A stretch of 64,000 nucleotides of DNA from positions 2,294,001 through 2,358,000 of the forward strand of contig OZ237735.1 of assembly GCA_965178125.1 (NCBI GenBank). Direction: 5' to 3'. Made by a program: the position numbers and the translations under genes. This document shows, piece by piece, positions 13,399 to 26,200 of the stretch (position 1 is its first letter; each line of letters opens with the position of its first letter). The notes below the pieces were generated by a model that had not been told where the DNA came from, searched no databases, and saw only the letters and a list, made by a program, of their open reading frames with translations. This DNA is from Bilabrum cf. latius. Lineage: Eukaryota; Bigyra: Bicosoecida; Bigyra; Bicosoecida.

Positions 13399-13525
13399 TG
13401 AATTGCAGAGGCGCTGGAGTAGATTGAAGCGTGATTCCGTACTTGACCTAGCTGGAGTACTTGACGTCAACACTGGCACTATCTTGGATTGAGGTAGGCC
13501 AAGACTCACTTCTCTTATACCTCAA

Positions 13526-16500
13526 TCATTGACCGCGTGGCTCGTACATCTTGGACTCTAAGGCCGCAGCCGCTCGAACGGTTGCAGCCAGTCCACCTTC
13601 CTGGATCGCGTGCCGGTCCCGTGGGGCCACGGAACCGCTGCCCTCTTCTATGACGGAAGTGCTTGCAACCGATTTGTCGCCGCCGAAGGCCCCGTGAACG
13701 GAGCGAACTCCGCGCAGCGCAGTGCTCCCAACCGACATGGTGGGCAATTTCTGCTGCAGTGACAGCCCGAGGCGCAGAAAGTCCTGGTCTTTGCCTATGG
13801 CAGTGCCTAGCTGCATCCTATCGCGATATAAAGGAGGCAGCGTGCTTGACCTTACCCCCTACAAATCTTGCACAGACTGCACAACGGGGCTTTGCGCATG
13901 GTGCAAAGTTGCCTTTGTGCCTGGCTAGACACCTCGCTGTCCGTCTTCGCCGTGCGGCGCCTTTCCTTCGCTTTTCGCTGCCCCCAGTCGCATCGATTGA
14001 ACGAGCGGGTCCTCTGAAGACCCACTTGCTTCAATGTGCCCTGCTGCTTGCTCCATTCCGTGAAGCATGCCCCGGGCAGCTCGCACCGTTTTCGACAGCG
14101 TGGCCTGCAGCGCGCCCCCACGAGCGAAGCTCTTAGACAGCGCATCTCCGGCCGATTCGTCAGGCAGAACGCCAGCAATTTGCCAGTCCTAGTGCCGCGC
14201 GCGGGCTGCCTACGCGCTGCGGGGTGTCAATTTGACGGGCGCAAGCTTGCCTGAGCCATGTGGCTTGCTCCCGTCGTGGGCTGCTTGGCGGATCGTGCCA
14301 GGCTAGAGTCGCCTGCGCTGCTCCTCAATGATCGTTTCCTGTCCGTACATGGACCGTTCCAGCGGGATCAAGGCGCCCTGCCTCTCTGTGACCGGCGACG
14401 AAATCAGGCTGAGAGCTCGAGCAGGCGGCAGTTGGTCCACATTGGTGCCGCTGGCAGGTCCCTGCCGCCTGCCATCCGTGTGCGGCTGCTACCCGTGGTG
14501 ATTCGGAGCTCCTGGGGTAACTACTCTAGCACGTGCTGCTTTCGGAGCTGACTATTCCCCAGTGTAAGAGTATGGCACGTGCTTGGTCGTTTCTGCCAAA
14601 CCCAAGCCAGACGCTGCCCCGTTCTAGTTCGCTTCGGGGGTGCTGCCGCCCGCCTCGCCTTCGCTGTCTCGATCCACTCCACCAATGCCCGACTATGCAA
14701 GGGACTTGTCTCCAGCATCGCTCCTGGTAGGGTATGCACCAGCCCGACTCGGAGCATTGGGCTTCTGCGAGTGCGATTCGCTCTCATCCTTGCCGGTAGC
14801 CTGAATGTCAGCTGCAACAATGCCATCATCGGCGCCACTATCCACCTCCTCATCAGCTGGTGCGTTCGCACCCGCTTGCTCTTTGCCCGCTGGCGAACCA
14901 GTATCAGTCTAGGCCTAGCTTTTCGATTCAGGTGAATCAGGGGCTCCATTCTCAGCGATTGCCCCACCGCTTGCTCCGACCTCACCACCAGCATTCTGGC
15001 TGTCTTCGTCCTGGGCGCCCTCCTTGTTAACGATTAGCTCTTTGCTGTCATCATGAACCCGCGATGCATTGGAGGTGTTGCTATTCTTCGGCGACGTCCC
15101 GGGTGAGCTAGTGGAAGCTTCAATAGCCCCAGCCGATTTGCTGCGGACCTCCGCGTCAACTTGCAGAGAATCGAAATCCGCAACCACCTTGACCGGCTGC
15201 ATGGTGCTAGTGCTAGCTTCCGCTCGGTTGCTACCTGTCGGTCGCGACGCCGAACGAAGCCCGACCGGCGGTTTCTTCCTCCGGCCGAGCCGCCTTCCCA
15301 GCAGTGCCAAAGGAACTTTCCCGCGCGAAGACTCGGTGGATGCCAGCAAGGCCTTCATCGCATCTTCGTACCGCATTCGCTTGCCCAGCTCGTGCTTGTC
15401 CTCGAGAGCCAAATGCTTGCTGAACGCAAGCGCAGTGACCTCGTCTGGCCGTTCGCTCGCTTGCTCGGCCTGGCTCGGCCTGCTTGCTCCATCAGTAGCG
15501 TGTTCATCCTCAATGGCCTAGAAGAGCTTTTGCACCGTTTCCCAGTCCTCACGAACTGCATCGCTATCGGACGTGTCATCTTCCTGCTCATCCGCTGGGT
15601 CCATCTTGGGGTCCCACACGCGAGAGCCCTGGCCAGCCTTCGAGGCCACCGTGCCGCTCGTGGCGGGGCCGGTGGACGACCGCCTGTGGCCATTTGGCCT
15701 CATCTTGCGCGCTACCGTTGACTCTCGTGCCGCGATCCTCACTGCTTTCCCAGCGGCCTCGAAGCCGATTACTGGCCGCAGCAGTGACATGTCACCCTTG
15801 CCCCCCGTGCTTCTCTGCTTGCAGGACAGCAGAAATGTGAGGGCTTCACGAGCGCCCGGGCGCTCTCGTCGATTCGGAGAGAGTAAGCGGATCAGCAGCG
15901 GCAGCATCAGCGGAGTGTGTCGGCGTGGGATCATTCGGGCAATGCGCGAGAGTAGCAGCCTGCGGTGCACTTTTCTGTGCTCTGACAGCAAGCCTCGTGC
16001 AGTCTTTGCCTCCTAAATGCTCTGCTTGGGATCGTCAAGCGCCCTAGGAAGACTCTTCTTTGGCTCTCTCAGTGCACTTTGTGGCCGCGGCTTGCCCCCA
16101 TGCTCCACAACGGGAGCCAGGCCGCAGTCCTCGCGATCGTCGGGAAGCAGCCCATACGTGCTCTTGTCGTGCGAGAAAGGGTGACTCAAGGTCGCGAGCT
16201 CGAGGAGGATCACCCCAAGCGCATACATGTCGTCCTCTGGCGTGGGCAGCGCGTCCTGCGAGGCAGCGCCGATCGCTTCCGCTCTCTCCGGGGACAGGTA
16301 CAGCGCGTCTGCAGAGGTCACAGACGGCACCGCAAGCACAGCTTTGGCCCCGTCGGGAGTGCTCTGATCGCGAAACCGCAGCTTCTTCACGAGCCTGTCC
16401 TTGGCTTTTCGCCGGCGCTTTGAGCGCATCCCAACGGTGGCGTCGGCACCGTCAGGCATGAGGGCATCGGCTCCAGCCGCGGCACCATCCGTCGGCGGCG

Positions 16501-19500
16501 CCACGAGGTCTGCGGGAATCACAGGGAGCTTCGCCACGCACACGGTCCAGCCAACCTCTGGCTGATCCTCGACCGGCACTTGCGGCCGAGGATCCCTCCT
16601 GGCTCTCCTGCCCTGCACAACCCCCTCTTGCTCGATGTCGTCGTCGACATGGTTCCAGGACCGATCCGACTGGGCGTACGCCCCGTCGTGGACGAACACT
16701 GCCCCTGGGATCAAGTTGCCGTGAGCAACACCGACGGAGTGCAGCTGCATGAGTGCCCTCGTCAACTGCAGTGCCCAGGCAAACAGCAGCCGCGGGCCAG
16801 GCCTGGCTGCCCGCTCGTTCTCGGCTCGGCCTCGTGCCAGCACCAGACGGAGAGCAAGCGTCTGGGGCGCTGCACCGGGGCCGTTCCAGCCTGAGATCGA
16901 TTCGGGTGCCCCCCTTCCGGGCCTGGGTCCAGGCACTAGGGGATGCGCCACCACGAGCCTCGATGCCCTCTTGTAGCGAAGGGGCTTGCCTCGCGGGCCA
17001 CCTGCCGTGGCAGACTCTGAAGCGCTTGCGTGGTCAGTCGAGGGCGCATGCACGGCTCGCTCCACCGCCGCCTCGTCAGCATCGGCCACCTCGTCGAGAA
17101 GCTTCCACCAGAGGATGGGGATTAGGTTTGTGCACCCCTTGGAAGCAATTTCCAGAAGTCGCATGCGTCTCGCCACTGCTTTCTCTGCATACGAACAGGC
17201 TGCTTCGGCCAGCCGGATTGGTATCTTGCCTGGTAGTGCAGTCAGCCACGGCTCAGCCATCCCCTACGCCTTCACTATCTGCATGCTGGCGTTCGGATCG
17301 GTGAGAACCGCGCCGCGACTGTGCGTGGGCACCATCGCCATGGAATCAGAGCCGCGTTGCAGCACGGTCGTTCGCGACGAGACGTCTTCGCCCTCCTCGC
17401 CAAACCCATCACCAATCGGAAGCACCGCGCCGTTCTCCAGCAGTTGTACGGCAGACTCGGCTGGAACACCAGGGACCAGTGCATGCGTCAGGCCCCGCCG
17501 CTCTTGCTGCCTGGAAACAAAAGGGACTTGCGTGGCTCCAATCTCGACGGATCGGACAACGATGAACCCCTGAGAGGACGAGGCAGCTGCTGACATGTTG
17601 GTGGCAACGGGCTGCGCGAGGTCTCGCTTGGTTTTCAGTGCAGTCTCGCTTCGAATGTCCTTCCGCGGTGCAAGTCCAGAAGCGACGGGGGGCAGGCGAA
17701 GCACCAATGAAGCGGAGGGATCCTCGGTTTCGATGCTGCGCAAATAGTTGGACTTGATCGCCTGGTCGATCGCATCGATTTCTCGCTGCGCCGCAATAGC
17801 ATCGTCGTATTCACCCTTTGATTTGTGTTCCTTGACCATCGTTGCCAGTGCATTTCGACGACCGTTCCGCTCGGCAAGAGCTAGGTCTGATGCCTTCACT
17901 ACCGTCACAGCCATCTCATTCAATCGAGACAATACGCCAAGTCCAGACACGGCTCTTGGCACCACGCCGGACTCGCTGCTACCTGCGGTTTCACGCCCCG
18001 CGTTACTGCAGGTGTCTGCGTCAGTGTCAGAGGTAATCGGGTCTGGCAGATCATCCCGTCCAGCTCCGCTAGCAGGACCATCCTTAGAACCCGCAGCTCC
18101 AATGGCATCTGATGCAGCCAGCTCGCTGTCCGGCTCGAGAAGTCCAGCATGCGCCCTGGCCTCGTCTTCAGCACGCTTCTTTGCCTCTGCAGCAGCAAGC
18201 TCAGCTTGTCTCGATTGCTCGAGCCGCTACTGCTCACGTTGCGCCTTTGCATGGTTGGTATGAATTTCTGTGACCAGAGCTGAGGCAGTCTTTGTCATGT
18301 GGTCCAGCAGAGACTGGGTCTCGGTTCTCACACCGGATGGGATACTTGCAAGCTTCACTGCCCGCTTGCGTGCCATAAGGACAGAGCGCGGTGACCTGGA
18401 TCCTGACGCGGACGGATCTGGCGGCAGCCCAGTTGCCATTGCATAGGAGCTGCCAAGCGTTCCAGACAGTGTGCCCTGCAGAGATGCAGCGGCATCGATT
18501 CCCATCAGGCCTCCCAGCGCCCCAAAGCCTTGCTCGTTGGGAGCAACCCGCCCCGTCCGTTTAGCCATGTAAGCAGCCCTTGAAGAGCTGTACGTTGCTT
18601 GCAATAGCATGGTCAAACCTGCATCTGCACCCTGCACGATCGATGGCCGGATTGTCGGATCGCGGAGAATGTGGTACTGCGAGGTTCCCGCCGCCGCGAG
18701 AGCCAGTCGTGGCGGTGCATCACCGTGTGAATGACTGCTTCTCGCTCTCTCGAGCTGAGCCAGTTCTTCCTGCGAGGCTTGCAGAAGTGCAAGAAGGCCT
18801 CCGGAAGGCGCGCTCTTCTCAGCCTCTTTCAGTCCACGGACCCACACGAGTCGGTTGAGACCCTTTACATCCCCTTCCACCTCCGCGATGATTCTGCGCC
18901 ACTCCTGCTGCAGCCGCGCCTGCGCGTCCCTGTCCGTTTCCGCTGGCGGACCCACCGCAATTAGCACCTCGCGAGAGAGGGGCAGAGCAGTGATGGCTTG
19001 CGACCCTCGGAGTTGCTTGGCTTTGGCAGCCTCCACGGCCGCGGCCGTTGACGGCCTGGAGTCGCCGTGACGATTCTTCTCGTCTTGTTTGAGCAGCCTG
19101 TCAAGCTCTAGCAGATTCGCTTCAGTTTCTTCCATAAGCATTCCTCTTCTAGTATGCTCACGGGCCGCACTGTCTTCCATTCTCTGCTTTGCAGCTTGCA
19201 GGCTCTGTTGCCGCCGCGAAACGCCGGCCTTGTGGCGAGCAGACAGGTGCTGCCGATGCTCTGGGCCGTAGGCGTTCCTTTGCGCGGTGTAGTTTGGCGA
19301 GGTCCACTGCATTTGCAATGAGTCAAGCTTCTTGGACGCCCGCTCGATGCACCTACGAGCCCGCCTCGAGTAAGCTTCAAACCAGTCGTAGTAGTCTCGT
19401 TCAAGACGCAGGGTCTCCTCGAGCGCCTCCAAGAGACGCTTCCCTGAGGACCCTTCCGATGACATGCCGGACTCGGGGTCCCGCACGGAGAGCCCAGAGC

Positions 19501-22500
19501 TGAAATCGATGCGGCCGCGCAGCAAGCGTGCTCGAGCAGTCATGTCTATGAGCCTTCTGCCAAAGTCCATGACGCGCTCACGTCTCCTTCGAGACCCTCG
19601 CATGGCTTGCCCCAGCCCGCTCGACGTTTCAGGTCTTGAAGCCGTACCTGGTCGAGATGTGGGCGGACTTCTATCCTAGTTGTGGGCTGATACTGCGTGC
19701 CAGATGCCACCGCTGATGACTTCGTCCTCAAAGCCTGTCTTGCCACCGCTCAATGGCACGATTCGCACGAGAGTGTCACCAACAACGACCCCTGCTGCCT
19801 CCGCCTCCGCCTGCCCCACGGTCATCCCGAGCCTCGGCTCCCACTTCATGTACTTTGCGTTGAGTTCTTCCAAATCTCCAAGGCTAGACTCCTCTGCAAG
19901 CTTCCCGGAGCTCTCGTCTTTGATTCGAAGGTTGTCTCGTGCAGCTGCCTACAGCATCCTCTGCCGCCCCTTCCGCTGCATGTACCTGAGTGCCCGCCGC
20001 AGCCTCTCGCGCAGCCGACAAGAGGCATGCCTGCCGCGGCTGAACTAGCCCTTCCATAGACCCTCTGGCAAGTAACTAGGCTCGGGCCAGTCGACGGAAG
20101 ATGCATCGCTTGTATCCGCTTCATCGTCCGTCCCTGGCTGCGACTGGACCGGCTGATCGTCGTCGAGATTACCACCGTCACGGAGCGTGTCAATGGCAAC
20201 TTTGAAGCCCTTCCCTAGAGCGAGATCCGAGTGCTTCTTGGTTACTGTCGAACCATCTGTTCCCTCGTTCTATTGATCGATTCCCCTCTGTTTCCGCATG
20301 GCCATCCTGGCTTTTTCTCTCGCCAGCGCAAGGCTGAGGTCCATCCACATGCGGCGCCTTGGTCCAGTCATCCATTGCGGTACAGGACCAGCAGGAAATG
20401 CTGCATCTTCGGCGCGGTCATCCTCAACTTCACTAGCCGACTCGTCGCCAGCTCCGATCATGGAGGCGTCTGCCGATAGTGCCTGCAGCTGCCCACCGGA
20501 CGATGGCTGAACCGACTTCTTGTCATGTCGTCGATCACTGCTGCTATCAGGCAGCCAGTCTGTTTCTGCTAGCTGGAGCCTTCCGCTCTTTGCATCTGCA
20601 GCTCTGGCTCCGGCCATAGTGGCCTCGTCTACCTTGGCGTTCGCAGACTGCAGCGACCTGGAAACTTTGCCTCCCGTTCCGAGGGCACTATCGATACGTG
20701 TTGCCGTTGCGCTTGCAAGTCTGCCAACGGCATCGGATGTCGATTGCAAGATCTTAGCATTTCCAACCGTGCCATCAGCCTACTTGCTCCCTGACGCTGG
20801 GCCGACGGCTGACCGTGAACCGCGGGCCCCACTGTCCTGCTGCCCCTGCTTCACAGCCTTCTCTGCCTCTACACCGAGCTGACCAAGAGCGTAGACATCG
20901 GCGCTATTTATTGCTACCGAGTAAGCGATCCTGGCAGCTGCTGCCTCCTGCTTGGCCTTCTCCTCCTTCACCACGTCGAGTGGCACGACGAAACGCTTCC
21001 GACCTGTCGCAGTCCTGAAGTCCTCTGGAATCTCCACCTGTGCGCCGCCTGGGCTGGATACAAGCTGCTGCAGCTGGGTCTGTAGCATGGTCTTCCGCCA
21101 CTCGGAGCTCTTCTTTGTCCACCCTCGCTCCACCCAATCCATGGCTTCGTCATCCGGTATCCTGCCGAGGCCGAGCTGCGCCAGGCTTGCCTTCATGTGA
21201 GCCGAGCCTGGGATCCCGAGCAGCTGCAGCATCTCTTTCCGCGAGAAACCCATCGACTGTGCAAGCCGCTTTGCTCTCTAGAACGCAAACTCCACGGGGT
21301 GCACAGAAAATTTAGGCCCGGAGTTCTCTAGCCGCCACGCCATGGTTCCGTCCACCCCGATCTCCCGTACCCAGACCTCCTCCCTTCTCCATTCCGGCAG
21401 TTCCACTCGTAGGCGCGATCCAGGGCCGAACTGGCCAAATATTTGAATTTGCAGCTTGGATCGAGTCTCGTCAGCTTGTTTAAGGGGCTGCAGCAGTGAC
21501 CTGAGATGCTCCCGAGCAGCCGCAGGGTCGGCTCCCTCTTGCCTCTCGTCAGGCATGCGGATCCTCGTACTCAGTTTATCGATTTCCTTGGAGTGCTTGG
21601 GTGCCAATTGTGAGGATTCTACGGTCATGATTGCCCTGGCTCCATCCTCAAATGCTGCGGCGAGTATCTCGTTGCCCTCCTCACGCAGCTGCGAGGCCCG
21701 CTCGCGCATGGGCTAGGACACAACTCGCCTTCGCCTTGCCTCTTCCTCCTTCTCTGGTATCGATGGAACCACGATAGCAGGGTTGTGCTTCAGCGGCGGG
21801 ACCAATCCGTGCTCGATCGGCCTAGCGATCAGAGCATTGACGGCGCTTCGGCCCGCAGACCAGTCCGATGCTCCAGTCGCAGGCGGCAGGGCGACCAGCC
21901 GGTCTGCTTCGAGCCGATCGGCTGCCTCCTACTGCCTCTCCTGGGCCATGGCGGCGTGAATCGCCTCGCGAATCTGTACTTCTTTCTTCTTCGCCGCGAT
22001 TTCTTCGGGCGTGAGTCGGGCGTCTGCTTCGTCCAGCCCGAGGCCTATTCCCCACCACGCATCATTTCCTAACCAAGATCCGTGTCTCTTCCTGTTTGTA
22101 CCAGCTGTTGCTACCATCGAATCCATACCGTGCTACGGATCTATCGAGGAATCTGAGTCGGTCTGATCCATCCAGCATGGCGAGCTAGTCAATCTTGAGG
22201 GCTCCGCGGAACCACCAGCGGACGCTTTCGCCCGTTGCCAGCGCTCCTCGTCCGACTCAGAGCTGTCTTCTGCCCCGTCATTCCCATCGGTGCCGAGCGA
22301 GGGGTCGGCGGCTTTCGATGCGGCCGCACTCGCGGCAGCTTGCCCGAGCGGCTTCTCACCAATGGCGGCCAGCCACTGGTCGCGACCGGCAGCCGAGAGA
22401 TCCAGCAGCTCCAAGCCGAAGCTTGTCTACTCTCCAGAGACTAAATTGCTTCCTACCAATATTTCTAACGCGCTATCACTCATACACGAAGGCCCATCGG

Positions 22501-23086
22501 CGCTAATTTCTGCCAGTTTGCGCTCGAGATCGCTGCTTGTCAGGACTGCGACGATTCGTCGATATCTGCTTAGTTCCTTCTTATCGGAAAGGGTCACTTG
22601 GGATGACGGCTCTTTCAGTGCCTATACTGCTTGCTTGTCCTGCTCGAAGACACGCGCCCAAAACTCCCCCTCGCTCTTGCGAGCAGACTCCCTGCTTCGG
22701 TGCAACCTCCGGTTCCTACGCGACTACGTGGTTGGGTCTTCCGCCCGCATGCGCCTACTTTCTTGTCTCATGTGTGGCTTCCTTGCTTGTAAAACCTCAT
22801 GTGGCTTGCTATTCTGCACACTACCCGTTGCTTTGTCTTTCCACGCCACACCGTTCGACGTGGGGTTCGGGACCCACCTGGTAGATCGAGCGATAGTTTC
22901 ATTGTCCTCAGCGGTGCAGCGAGCGCGAGCTTGTCTCCTAATTCGGGCATTGTATTCTCGCCGGACGGCAAGGATTTGACCAATTGCCCTAAGAAGCCGC
23001 CTTCGCGGGATGCGCAGCTGCAACGGAAACAGTAACCCACACGGAGGGTAGTACGCTTCTGAGGATCGATACCCCCCCGCCTGCAT
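13526..23086 (-). CDS. Giant protein (~3,190 aa) with coiled coils and a pseudokinase-like domain
   Basis: One frame is open from about 23170 down to TGA at 13526-13528, interrupted only by TAG codons (among others at 22724, 22427, 22133, 21929, 21278, 20780, 20270, 19676, 18227, 17264, 16013, 15518, 14915). The ATG at 23084-23086 is the most upstream in-frame ATG found; an upstream intron or a later start is possible. Charged, Glu/Arg-rich coiled-coil-like stretches occur around 19100-19450 and 18180-18230. A GVVVGDTLVRIVPL segment near 19780 is weakly PDZ-like. Near residues 2100-2300 is a kinase-fold segment: LHSVGVAHGNLIPGAVFV in place of the HRDLKPxN catalytic loop, then YLSPERA and DDMYALGVILLEL. 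The catalytic Asp is Asn and no DFG is evident, so a pseudokinase is inferred. The C-terminal third is Ser/Gly-rich and low complexity. No overall family is recognised. Confidence 0.72.
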
Positions 23087-23253
23087 ACCACAGTATATGT
23101 ATATTCGATTAGAGCAAAAAGCGGCGTAGTACCTACTAGGAGTGCTTCTGTGTACCTCCACAAAGTTCTGCAACGGAAATGCGCTGTGTGATGAGTGCCC
23201 CGAGGCGCTTGGCTGCTTGCTTGCAATAAAACTGACCGAATTTGCGCGATGAA

Positions 23254-26200
23254 TTACGCATGCGTGAGTCCTTCCTCCCCCAGCCAGGATTTAGAGGCAC
23301 CTTTCCACGGTCCCATCCATCCAGCGCCTCGCGCAAGTCCGTGCCTGCCGCTGGCAGCGCCGGCCCCTGCCCATCCGGAGAGAGAGCCAAGCCCACCCAT
23401 AGGCCCCGCTTCAGACATCCCGCTGCGCATTGCCAGCCCAACGGAGGCTACAGGGGCAACAGCAACAGCCCCAGCTCCCTCGGCGCCACCGAGCACCGTC
23501 CCAGTCCCCTTCGAATCAGTCGCACCGGATCCTCTGCTGCCCGCGGAGGCCACTGACAGCCCAGTCTCGGCCCACAGCAGTTCCGCCTCCCCAATGTCCC
23601 GCGCAGCGGCACACACCCTCCCAACTGCGCCCAGCACGCCGGCAAGACCCGCCCCACCGCGCGAGGCAGAGCTGGGCGTGCCTGAATCCCTGTCCTGGGA
23701 CACATCCCTGGGGCCGTTCGCTGCAGCGCGCCGCATCGGGGCCTGACTTGAGGCACCGAACACCGCGATGCAGCTGCGGAGCTCCCTGACGTAGTCGGAT
23801 TGCACCGACCCCGACGCGGCGGTAAATGCCGCTGCCGCGTCGCGAAGATCGGCCGGAGACCACGACCCGCTCTGGTCAACACCGTGGCGTTGAGGTCCGG
23901 ACCAAGCCCGAAGCAGCTTCCATCCCCCACCAGCCTTCACGAGCGCTGCTGCGAGCATGAGCACGGCAGCGGCAGGACCGCACACGTGCAAATTCGTTCG
24001 GATGACAGGCACGTCCACCCCGCCGCAAGACGAGCCGAGCAGAGACCCGCCTTCCGCTTGCGATATCTCGGGGGACCTGCTGGCGCTCCATCCACCGGTG
24101 AGAACCTCGCAGCCACCTCCTGCCACGAATCCAGCGGCTGCTACAAGCCTCACCATAGCTTGACTCTCGGCAGATGTTGGCTTCGCGGAGTCGTGGGTGG
24201 GTAGAAGCCTGCCCAGCCCACCGGAAGGACCAGTAGCTCCGTCCCTCCCTGCTCCGCTCGCGGCAGGCGTGACCTGAGATGCCTTTGGCGCGACTGCGCC
24301 AGGTGGCCTCGCTAAGCTGCGAGTGGCGTCTGTCCCACGGCTTCTATGCGACGGCACTGCCGTCTCCTCATCGGCGGTGGTTCCAGCCGTGCGTCCCAGC
24401 TGGGCTGACGTTTTGAGCGCCCTCCCCGAGATGAGGAGAGCTGACACAACGCATGCTGCCAGCCCGCGAACGATGCTAAGTTGGTCATTTCTAGTCCCCA
24501 TTCCAGCGGTGTCATCATCCGGCTCGTTGCCGGCAAGGAGTGCCTTGAGGTCGTCAAGCTCGCCGTCGTCATCGCCACCACTCGTCGCTCCCGACCATCG
24601 TCCATCGCCACGAGACTCGGCTATTGACAGCTGCATGGATCGTAGCTGCATGGCTGCAGCCCCCAAAAGAATCATAGAAGAAGGCAGCCACTGCGCCGAA
24701 CCTACCTCAAGCGCATCTGCCAGCCTGCGGCCGACTGCCACGGCCCCGATGCGGGCCACTGGATCAGACTCGTCCAGGGCAGCTGCCGCAGCCTGCGACG
24801 GGTCGGGAGCGTCCACGCTGCCAGCCACAGGGACCTACAAGCCAGCAATCGCAGCGGATGCAGCATGACTATCGCTGCCACCAGTCAGTGCAAGCCCGTC
24901 GAGAACAGAGGACCTTGCCCTCGAGGATTGAATCCACTGCCACAGCGTAAGCGACGCAGCCCCGCCAACTGACATGGCCAGCCTAGTAGCGCTGGCGGCC
25001 CCGTCTGCAGTTCCCGTAGCCAGCACATTTCCACTCAGGCTGACCTGTTGCGGGTCCATTAGTCTAGTCCGTTGCCATTCTCCCGAAGCTGAACTCTGGC
25101 TGCGATCGTCCCGCACGCTCCGGTCCACGTGTTCCAGGTGTCCGGGTGCCACTTCGTGCGATTCCAGGACGATTTCGCGCCAGAACTAGCGCTCTCCCGC
25201 CCTGAGTGCACCGGCAGCCGTCGAGATTCCGGCAGCCGCCTGCCGAACACCAACAGAGGAAGCATCGAGTTTTGATGGCATGCTATCTTCCACACCGGGC
25301 GCGAGTCGCACGGCCATAAGACCAGATAGCTGCGAAGTCGCTGCACCGGCATCCCCGACCCTGTCACCCGAGGGGTTGCCCACCGCCATGGATGCAACAG
25401 CCTGCTTTGCGCTCGTCGCGCTCGATAACGAGACCTGAATGCCCTGGCACCTTGCATCTGCGCCGGCTTCGTCCCCACCGCTTGCAGCCTCGCCACCCTA
25501 TGCGCTGGCACTCCGAGGCCGTTCCTGCGCCCCACCAGCCGCAATGCTAGCTCGGCGCGTCGACTCCACCCCGGCTTCTGAAACGATTTCCCTGCCATCG
25601 GTGTGTCCCGGGATATGCATGCTGCCGTCGAGCCCGAACACGGCATTGCGAGCAATGCCAGCAATCTCGGCTGCCCTGTGACTGGATTCCGTCCCAAGCC
25701 TGGCCCCGAGCGACGGGACAGGCACGCCGCAAAACACGGATTCGGCAGGGACGAGTCTTGCCTGCTGCAGGCTCCAGACGAGGAGCGGCCGATCAGGAGG
25801 GTGTGGGCCCCCGATTGATCTGGTGAGCGCGGCGCCGGCGGCAACGCCGGCACCTGACCGCCCCCGAAGGTGGTGCGAGGCAGGGTTGCATGCGTCCACG
25901 GAAGCATCTGATGTAGTGCCCAACAAATGCTTAAGCGCACCAGCTACTGGCTGCACGGCAGCGCCACACGTTGTGCGATCAAGTGAGTTCAGAAGCTCTT
26001 GCGTGCACAACGCATCGAGGGCCTGCCTGCCGTGGGCAGCAGCCCTGGCTGAGACAGCGTCTGCTTGCTTGAGCCCGCCTCGGTGCGCATTGCAGGCCGC
26101 CGCAGAGTACAGTTGCAGCGCGCTCGCCACGATTGAGCTGCTCACGGCGATGCCAGCCGGGCCCTCCCCAGGCCTGACAAGGCTCGCATCCGCCCCTTGC

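Noticed and set aside
22290-22979. 229-codon plus-strand ORF with hydrophobic stretches
   Set aside because: Overlaps the open 5' part of the pseudokinase gene on the other strand and lacks a plausible product.
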